Assembly: GCA_027603945.1 (NCBI GenBank)
Contig: JADIIU010000213.1
Location: 1 to 13,969 of the forward strand
DNA length: 13,969 nt
From: Terramyces sp. JEL0728
Lineage: Eukaryota; Chytridiomycota; Chytridiomycetes; Rhizophydiales; Terramycetaceae
Reading direction: 5' to 3'
Of the stretch, positions 8,051 to 13,969 are shown piece by piece. The translations under genes were made by a program, and so were the position numbers. The notes beneath the pieces were generated by a model. The model had not been told where the DNA came from. It did not search any database and saw nothing but the letters and a program-made list of their open reading frames with translations. The stretch's first letter is position 1; the number at the start of each line of letters is the position of its first letter.

Positions 8051-8185
8051 ATGACACACAAAGAAAAGACCTTTACGCGGACAGAAATGTCCAGACAAGC
8101 AGCACTAAAAAGATACTACCAAACTAGAAAGATTAAATTTGTAAAGGACGAACATTTTTATGATGGCGTTGTTCTTTCGCAGTAA
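8051..8185 (+). CDS. Unrecognised 44-residue basic protein ORF, copy 1
   Basis: ATG 8051 to TAA 8183-8185. The translation is hydrophilic with a basic helical-looking middle (SRQAALKRYYQTRKIKFV) and an acidic/aromatic end (DEHFYDGVVLSQ). There are no cysteines, signal peptide or membrane segment. The ORF is identical in both copies, while the spacers on both sides carry substitutions and an indel, which hints at selection. It is divergent from ILV3 across a spacer with a TGAGTCA site. It lies 224 bp before the SET-domain gene on the same strand, so it could also be a leader ORF of that transcript. I do not recognise a family. Confidence 0.45.
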   Translation: MTHKEKTFTRTEMSRQAALKRYYQTRKIKFVKDEHFYDGVVLSQ

Positions 8186-8409
8186 CAAAAAGAATTCTGG
8201 CTGATACCTCATACCGCACTCATACGATAGAGTAATTTATATTGTAAATAAAGCTGTAAATATTTAATATCGTAAATCTGTTTTCTAGTAAACCACTATG
8301 GATATAAAGGGATATTCCATGATGATCTAGTAAATAGCAGAGACGGGGCGAAGCTTTCCAGAAACCGTGAGATGACAGGTCATTGAAAGAGCAGTTTCAT
8401 TGTTTGAAA

Positions 8410-9241
8410 ATGGAATTACTAGAGATACAGCATTCAGAAATATCGTCATTTATCCATCTTGATTATTTGAGTTATATTGGATTCTTGAATTCAGATCTGA
8501 AATATCTTCAAGCGCACCATTCCAGCTCTGATGCAGGGTATAAACTAGATCATGATGCTCATACAAATTATTATGATCATATCCCCTTTGAAAATAATGC
8601 TCCAGTTGATTTACACAGAAAGTACGGTTTCAATGATTTCCATTTATTCAAAATCAGCCAGCTGAATAGAGTATCAATAGACCCAGAAACAAAGCACTTG
8701 CTTGAAAACCATGATTTATTCCAGGACGAGTATTATCTGGAAAACAAAGGTTCTATAGATGGAGATGTAGAAAGAACCAGAGAATTTTTCAAATTGGACC
8801 AATTTAAATACCAAATAGAACGATATTATGTCAAGTGGGCATCAGAATTAACCGGATTTGGATTATTTTCCAAACAACTGATTAAAAGTGGGGAGATTAT
8901 TGGGCTCTATGGAGGCATACTGACAGCCAATCTTGAAAACACAGATTACATGGTAAATATGCGCTAAATCAGTGGATGTATCCACAACCGACGATCAATG
9001 GCGTTAGAATTGAGTTGGGCATCAACGCATATGAACACGGCAACTATTTGCGGTTTGTCAACCATGCAGGAGACCAATCGAATACCAAGGTTTCGCTGGC
9101 TAATGCTAGAGATTATTTATTCCGTATAATGGTTTATATCATGTAGTTTATACAGCTACTAGAGATATTTTGGCTAATGAAGAGATTACGATTGATTACG
9201 GCTCTGATTACTTTACCACTAGAATTGACTTTGACGAATAA
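8410..9241 (+). CDS. SET-domain protein (putative lysine methyltransferase), copy 1
   Basis: Three exons: 8410-8952, 8973-9089 and 9110-9241. Introns are 8953-8972 and 9090-9109 (20 nt each). The product is 263 residues. The first ~140 residues form an acidic, His/Tyr-rich region that I do not recognise. A SET domain then fills roughly residues 148-255: TGFGLFSKQLIKSGEIIGLYGG, TDYMW (made by the first splice), GNYLRFVNHAG with N211/H212, RLFIPYNGLYHVVYTATRDI (after the second splice) and EEITIDYG with the expected catalytic Tyr250. SAM-dependent lysine methylation is the family activity; the substrate is unknown. No Cys-rich post-SET segment follows. Two short upstream ORFs (8298-8330, 8372-8386) precede the start, chosen as the first ATG in frame. 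It converges on the metallothionein-like gene. Confidence 0.85.
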
Positions 9242-9323
9242 AGGTTTTGCAAGATTTATTTACCAAACCTGCTTTTAATATTTCTGCAGCCAAGATCAAA
9301 TCCATAAAGAGAGTTTTATTGCT

Positions 9324-9542
9324 TTATTTCTTTCCACAAGAACAGACGGCTTTTTCAGTTCCAGAGCATGAACACCCGGTAGCTGAAGTATTCTTCTTGC
9401 AGCCGCATACCTTGGATGATGAAGTGCACGCACAAGTATCTTTTTCAACACCAGAGCAACCACATCCGGTCTTTGATTTGTTTGATTTGCAGGTGCATAC
9501 TTTAGATCCGCATTCGCTAAACTCTGAGGCTATGGCATCCAT
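9324..9542 (-). CDS. Metallothionein-like protein, intact across the unit junction
   Basis: A 72-residue single-exon frame with 13 cysteines, 12 of them in six C-x-C pairs spaced through two near-repeats (SKVCTCKSNKSKTGCGCSG and SKVCGCKKNTSATGCSCSG, each followed by a C-A/S-C pair). Aromatic residues are almost absent and Lys/Ser fill the gaps, the usual make-up of a metallothionein that binds Cu, Cd or Zn in the cytosol. The first eight codons (MDAIASEF) lie in copy 2 of the tandem unit and the remainder in copy 1, so the ORF is whole only because two units abut. Its upstream region, shared with QDPR, holds the 30-bp repeats. The stop at 9326-9324 faces the SET gene stop 82 bp away. Confidence 0.85.
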   Translation of the reverse strand: MDAIASEFSECGSKVCTCKSNKSKTGCGCSGVEKDTCACTSSSKVCGCKKNTSATGCSCSGTEKAVCSCGKK

Positions 9543-9551
9543 TCCACTATC

Positions 9552-9625
9552 TTAATGAGGAAGCGTAATATAAACCGATTCTTAATAGAGAAACGTAATA
9601 CAAACCGATTCTTAATAGAGAAACT
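9552..9625. repeat. 30-bp tandem repeat in the metallothionein/QDPR divergent promoter, copy 2
   Basis: Same array as at 5101-5174. Here the first two repeats are more alike (both end AAACCGATTC). This copy lies between the intact metallothionein gene and QDPR copy 2, so it probably forms part of a two-way promoter. Confidence 0.8.
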
Positions 9626-9662
9626 CTCACCGGCCTTGAAGGTCCTGAACGTCACGGCCTTC

Positions 9663-9670
9663 TATAAATA
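9663..9670 (+). promoter_or_regulatory. TATA-like element of QDPR copy 2
   Basis: TATAAATA 20 bp before the ATG, as in copy 1. A 1-base insertion relative to copy 1 lies directly upstream (CCTTCTATA versus CCTCTATA). Confidence 0.4.
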
Positions 9671-9690
9671 TCCAATTCGATTTTCACAAA

Positions 9691-10430
9691 ATGCAAAAAA
9701 TGGGCAAACATGTACTGGTTTATGGAGGATCTGGAGCACTAGGAAGAATCATTGTTGAGGCATTCCAAGCAAAAGCGTGGAAGACTACAGCGGTAGATTT
9801 CGCTTCAAATGATCATGCAACCCACAACATTACCCTTGAAAAAGGAGTAAGTGGAACAAAGCAAGTTGGCACATTAGTGAACAATAAATTGACGGAAATC
9901 CTAAAGGGAGAAAAGATTGATACGATCATCAACGTTGCCGGTGGATGGGCCGGAGGTATTACTTTTTAATCGCAGGTAATCTCTTGGATGAAAACGTTTA
10001 CGATAATGTTGAATTAATGATGAACCAGTCGGTTAGCTCATCGATTATTACTGCTAAATTGGCTGCATTGCATTTGAAGCAAGGCGGGCTTTTGGTTCTT
10101 ACTGGTGCAGCAGCTGCAACACACGGAACTCCATCGATGATTGCTTACGGCATGGCCAAAGCTGCTGTTCATCATTTGATCAAATCAGCTGCTGGACCTG
10201 ATTCTGGATTACCTGCTGGAGCGTACGTTGCAGGTATTTTACCAGTTATCTTGGATACTCCAAATAATAGAAAGTTTATGGGAGGCGGTGATACTTCTAC
10301 TTGGACTCCGATGCCTGAAATTGCGAATCAATTGGTACACTGGGCCGAAGGAACTAAAGCTGTAGGTTCGGGTAAACTCTACAAGATTGTCACTGAAAGC
10401 AATGTCACTTCATACATTCCTGTTGAATAA
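9691..10430 (+). CDS. QDPR: Dihydropteridine reductase, copy 2
   Basis: Exons 9691-9955 and 9976-10430 around a 20-nt intron (9956-9975) give 239 residues. It differs from copy 1 by a few synonymous changes, one substitution inside the intron (GTATTAC for GTATTTC) and one residue near the C-terminus (Val for Ala in ESNVTSY). The glycine-rich NADH site, the GGWAGGN join and Y146/K150 are all kept, so this copy should be active. The 1-base insertion upstream changes the reading frame of the leader, which shows that the in-frame extension seen before copy 1 is not protein-coding. Confidence 0.92.
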
Positions 10431-10458
10431 ACATGAACTTTTTATTGAATTTGAATAT

Positions 10459-12242
10459 TTACTCGTCGGTGGTACATCCGTTTGATGCGTTAGTTGTCTA
10501 CAATTAGTCACAATTACATTCTTGATGAATTTCCATAGAGTGCCACTAGTAGCTTTGTACGGAGGCATTACCCAGTTCTTTCTTCTTCTTGCCAATTCTT
10601 CTTTAGATACCAACAATTCAATAGATTGCTTGCTGGCATCAATTTCAACAACGTCCCCTTCTTCCACCAATGCAATTGGACCGCCTTCTTGTGCTTCTGG
10701 AGTAATGTGTCCAATAATGAAGCCGTGAGAGCCGCCAGAGAATCTTCCATCAGTTAACAATGCAACGTCTTTTCCTAATCCTGCTCCCATAATGGCGCTA
10801 GTTGGAGTCAGCATTTCTGGCATCCCAGGGCCTCCCTTTGGTCCTTCATATCTGATAATAATAACATCTCCTTTTCCAATTTTACCATCTTCCAATGCCT
10901 TCAGCATGTCTTCTTCACAATCATACACCTTGGCTTTTCCTTTGAATGACAACCCCTCTTTACCGGTAATCTTTGCAACCGAACCTAAAGGTGCCAAACT
11001 TCCCTTTAAAATTTGCAAGTGGCCAGATGGTTTAATTGGGGATTCTAACGGGTGAATGATATCTTGTCCAGGAGTTAATCCAGGTAGAGATTCCAAGTTT
11101 TCTGCCAATGTTTTACCAGTAACTGTCAAACAGTCTCCATGGATTTTCCCCTTTTCCAGCAAGTACTTTAGTACAGCAGGCGTCCCTCCAACTTTGTGCA
11201 AATCTTCCATCACATACTTACCACTAGGTTTCAAATCAGCTATAAATGGAGTCATATCACTGTACTTTTGAAAGTCGTCAATGGTTAATTTGACGCCAAT
11301 AGCTTTAGCCATTGCAATTAAATGCAATACTGCATTTGTAGATCCACCGAGAGCCATCAACAATACCATTGCATTTTCAAATGCCTTTCTAGTCATAATA
11401 TCTGAAGGTTTAATGTCATGTTCCAGCAAATATTTAATGGCTTCACCGGCTTGCTTGCATTCTATTGCCTTTTGTGGATCTTCAGCTGGACACGAGCTAG
11501 AGTATGGCAGAGTCATTCCCAGTGCTTCAATACAACTGGCCATAGTATTTGCAGTGTACATCCCACCACACGCTCCAGCTCCAGGACATGCATGTTGAAC
11601 AATATCTACGCGCTCTTCTTCAGAGATCTTTCCTGCAAAATATTCGCCGTATGATTGGAAAGCAGACACAATATCCAATGGCTTTCCTGAACAAGAAGTC
11701 CCGGCACGAATAGTACCGCCGTAAACCATAATTGCTGGTCTATTTACTCTTGCAATTGCAATCATGCATCCAGGCATATTCTTGTCACATCCAGGAATAG
11801 AAATATTTCCATCATACCTAAATTAAAAAAAGATAATACCATTGACCACCCATTACTGTTTCGATTGAATCAGCAATGATCTCTCTAGATTGCAAAGAGT
11901 AACTCATCCCGCTGGTTCCCATAGAGATCCCATCAGATACGCCAATTGTATTGAATCTGTACCCTACTAATCCGGCATCTTGAACACCCTTTTTAACACT
12001 ATTTGCAAGATCCAGGAGATGCATGTTACATGGATTTCCTTCGTACCAAACAGAGGCAATACCAACTTGAGCCAAATTGAGTTGTTCTGGTTTTAAACCT
12101 GTAGCGAGTACTATTTTAATCCGTAATTACACATTGCTTGGGATGCACCTTGTGCTTTTGGCTGTGTAATGCGCGATGATATCTTGTTGGTTGCGTAGCT
12201 TGAATCAATCGAGAAATACCTTCTCTTTAGCAATCGATACAT
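10459..12242 (-). CDS. ILV3: Dihydroxyacid dehydratase, copy 2
   Basis: Exons 12131-12242, 11840-12110, 10518-11817 and 10459-10497. Introns are 12111-12130 (20 nt), 11818-11839 (22 nt) and 10498-10517 (20 nt). The product is 573 residues. The middle intron is one base longer than in copy 1 because of a T-run, with no effect on the spliced frame. Amino-acid differences from copy 1 are few (Lys for Glu in VSKEELARR, His for Gln in LLEHDIKPS, Ser for Asn in LANSVKKG). Most other differences are silent, the mark of purifying selection on both copies. All iron-sulfur cysteines and the presequence-like N-terminus are kept. It converges on QDPR copy 2 with 28 bp between stop codons. Confidence 0.95.
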
Positions 12243-12268
12243 TATTGTTGAAAATTCAGACTTGGAGA

Positions 12269-12276
12269 TTTTTATA
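12269..12276 (-). promoter_or_regulatory. TATA-like element of ILV3 copy 2
   Basis: Same TATAAAAA on the minus strand, 27-34 bp before the ILV3 ATG, unchanged from copy 1. Confidence 0.4.
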
Positions 12277-12428
12277 AATATCAGTGTGGCTTTGAAACAT
12301 TTTGTCCCTATGATAGCTTGCTGAATGCGATTTGGGTCATAGTATTAATAAAGGGCTGATAAATCACCACTTCATATGACTAGTGGCCGATTAATCACAT
12401 TTTAGGGATGATTTTCTTGGGTGTAATG

Positions 12429-12435
12429 TGAGTCA
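12429..12435. promoter_or_regulatory. Gcn4/AP-1-type site (TGAGTCA), copy 2
   Basis: The heptamer is intact although nearby spacer bases changed between copies (a 1-base deletion and several substitutions within about 70 bp). Confidence 0.5.
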
Positions 12436-12502
12436 GTCTAATCGCACACGGCTCCGGCGACACATAAAAGCAGCTGTCAAGGTTCAAATCTAATATTATT
12501 AA

Positions 12503-12637
12503 ATGACACACAAAGAAAAGACCTTTACGCGGACAGAAATGTCCAGACAAGCAGCACTAAAAAGATACTACCAAACTAGAAAGATTAAATTTGTAAAGGA
12601 CGAACATTTTTATGATGGCGTTGTTCTTTCGCAGTAA
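12503..12637 (+). CDS. Unrecognised 44-residue basic protein ORF, copy 2
   Basis: Identical over all 135 bases to the ORF at 8051-8185, while the spacers on both sides differ. The encoded peptide carries the same basic middle and acidic/aromatic end. It may be a free-standing small gene or a leader ORF of the SET transcript. The family is not recognised. Confidence 0.45.
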   Translation: MTHKEKTFTRTEMSRQAALKRYYQTRKIKFVKDEHFYDGVVLSQ

Positions 12638-12861
12638 CAAAAAGAATTCTGGCTGATACCTCATACCGCACTCATACGATAGAGTAATTTATATTGTAAA
12701 TAAAGCTGTAAATATTTAATATCGCAAATCTGTTTTCTAGTAAACCACTATGGATATAAAGGGATATTCCATGATTATCTAGTAAATAGCAGAGACGGGG
12801 CAAAGCTTTCCAGAAACCGTGAGATGACAGGTCATTGAAAGAGCAGTTTCATTGTTTGAAA

Positions 12862-13693
12862 ATGGAATTACTAGAGATACAGCATTCAGAAATATCGTCA
12901 TTTATCCATCTTGATTATTTGAGTTATATTGGATTCTTGAATTCAGATCTGAAATATCTTCAAGCGCACCATTCCAGCTCTGATGCAGGGTATAAACTAG
13001 ATCATGATGCTCATACAAATTATTATGATCATATCCCCTTTGAAAATAATGCTCCAGTTGATTTACACAGAAAGTACGGTTTCAATGATTTCCATTTATT
13101 CAAAATCAGCCAGCTGAATAGAGTATCAATAGACCCAGAAACAAAGCACTTGCTTGAAAACCATGATTTATTCCAGGACGAGTATTATCTGGAAAACAAA
13201 GGTTCTATAGATGGAGATGTAGAAAGAACCAGAGAATTTTTCAAATTGGACCAATTTAAATACCAAATAGAACGATATTATGTCAAGTGGGCATCAGAAT
13301 TAACCGGATTTGGATTATTTTCCAAACAACTGATTAAAAGTGGGGAGATTATTGGGCTCTATGGAGGCATACTGACAGCCAATCTTGAAAACACAGATTA
13401 CATGGTAAATATGCGCTAAATCAGTGGATGTATCCACAACCGACGATCAATGGCGTTAGAATTGAGTTGGGCATCAACGCATATGAACACGGCAACTATT
13501 TGCGGTTTGTCAACCATGCAGGAGACCAATCGAATACCAAGGTTTCGCTGGCTAATGCTAGAGATTATTTATTCCGTATAATGGTTTATATCATGTAGTT
13601 TATACAGCTACTAGAGATATTTTGGCTAATGAAGAGATTACGATTGATTACGGCTCTGATTACTTTACCACTAGAATTGACTTTGACGAATAA
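12862..13693 (+). CDS. SET-domain protein (putative lysine methyltransferase), copy 2
   Basis: Exons 12862-13404, 13425-13541 and 13562-13693 (introns of 20 nt each) give 263 residues, with no base differences from copy 1 over the whole gene. The SET landmarks (LYGG, TDYMW across the first splice, RFVNHAG, TIDYG) are therefore the same. The identity contrasts with about 1.2% divergence in the ILV3-QDPR part of the unit, suggesting recent gene conversion or an assembly effect rather than independent evolution. The unrecognised His/Tyr-rich first half is also unchanged. Confidence 0.85.
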
Positions 13694-13775
13694 AGGTTTT
13701 GCAAGATTTATTTACCAAACCTGCTTTTAATATTTCTGCAGCCAAGATCAAATCCATAAAGAGAGTTTTATTGCT

Positions 13776-13969
13776 TTATTTCTTTCCACAAGAACAGACG
13801 GCTTTTTCAGTTCCAGAGCATGAACACCCGGTAGCTGAAGTATTCTTCTTGCAGCCGCATACCTTGGATGATGAAGTGCACGCACAAGTATCTTTTTCAA
13901 CACCAGAGCAACCACATCCGGTCTTTGATTTGTTTGATTTGCAGGTGCATACTTTAGATCCGCATTCGC
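13776..13969 (-). CDS. Metallothionein-like protein, copy 2, cut by the window edge
   Basis: The last 64 codons of the metallothionein frame, identical to those at 9324-9517, with all 13 cysteines. The first eight codons and one base of the ninth would lie beyond the window. If another unit follows, the gene is whole like the one at 9324-9542. If unique DNA follows, the N-terminus and promoter would be different. Confidence 0.75.
   Translation of the reverse strand, partial: ECGSKVCTCKSNKSKTGCGCSGVEKDTCACTSSSKVCGCKKNTSATGCSCSGTEKAVCSCGKK

Larger units (their letters stand above)
5068..9518. repeat. Tandem unit, copy 1 (about 4.45 kb)
   Basis: Direct comparison with 9519-13969 shows near-identity throughout: about 40 substitutions and three 1-base indels by eye, none of the differences after 8350. 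It carries QDPR, ILV3, a 44-codon ORF, a SET-domain gene and the body of the metallothionein-like gene. No transposase, terminal inverted repeat or obvious target duplication is seen at its edges. Confidence 0.95.
9519..13969. repeat. Tandem unit, copy 2 (about 4.45 kb, ends at window edge)
   Basis: Head-to-tail second copy of 5068-9518. The window ends at the base matching 9517, one base before the unit boundary. Whether a third copy follows cannot be seen. Confidence 0.95.

Noticed and set aside
8298..8386. Two short ORFs upstream of the SET gene as genes
   Set aside because: At 10 and 4 codons they can at most be leader ORFs, and there is no evidence for translation.
9110..9172. Frameshift destroying the end of the SET domain
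   Set aside because: Removing the 20-nt GTTTCG...GCTAG interval (9090-9109) joins NTK to RLFIPYNGLYHVVY and restores the frame through TIDYG to the stop.
5068..13969. Mobile element or defence island
   Set aside because: The repeated block holds ordinary housekeeping-type genes, with no transposase, reverse transcriptase, integrase, terminal inverted repeats or nuclease systems.
1..13969. tRNA, rRNA, CRISPR array or bacterial operon structure
   Set aside because: No such RNA genes or spaced repeats were seen. Spliceosomal introns and eukaryote-only families exclude a bacterial source.

Overview
The window is nuclear DNA of a eukaryote with very small introns and tightly packed genes. The best fit is an early-diverging, possibly zoosporic fungus or a close relative such as an aphelid or rozellid type. 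This is an inference from gene content: a fungal-type IMP 5'-nucleotidase (ISN1), a dihydroxyacid dehydratase (ILV3), a small CHCH subunit of respiratory complex I, a cAMP-receptor-like 7TM receptor, a FOP-like centrosome/basal-body protein, two CYSTM-type Gln/Pro-rich proteins and a metallothionein-like protein. Most genes look broken in raw six-frame translation. They become intact, family-length proteins once introns of 19-22 nt are removed. These start with GT, end with AG, and usually carry a (C/T)T(A/G)A(C/T)-like branch motif just before the 3' end. I count 15 such introns in the non-duplicated gene set.

Layout. Bases 1-5067 are unique. In order they hold a FOP/LisH-like gene (minus, cut by the window edge), a 7TM receptor (minus, 4 exons), an unresolved coding-like stretch, ISN1 (plus, 5 exons), an NDUFS5-like CHCH gene (plus, 2 exons) and two CYSTM-type genes (minus). 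From 5068 to the end the window is two head-to-tail copies of one ~4.45 kb unit (5068-9518 and 9519-13969). Each unit carries dihydropteridine reductase (QDPR, plus), ILV3 (minus, four exons, convergent with QDPR with 28 bp between stop codons), an unrecognised 44-codon ORF (plus), a SET-domain protein (plus, three exons) and most of a metallothionein-like gene (minus). The unit boundary lies inside the metallothionein ORF. That ORF is complete only where one unit abuts the next (9324-9542). At the left edge only its first eight codons are present, and at the right edge the window stops one base before the boundary.

The two copies differ by about 40 substitutions and three 1-base indels over the first ~3.3 kb (by eye). 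They are identical over the last ~1.17 kb (8351-9517 versus 12803-13969). The coding frames of all genes are kept in both copies, which argues that both are functional. The arrangement resembles adaptive metallothionein arrays such as yeast CUP1, but that comparison is an inference. No tRNA, rRNA, transposase, reverse transcriptase or CRISPR array was seen.
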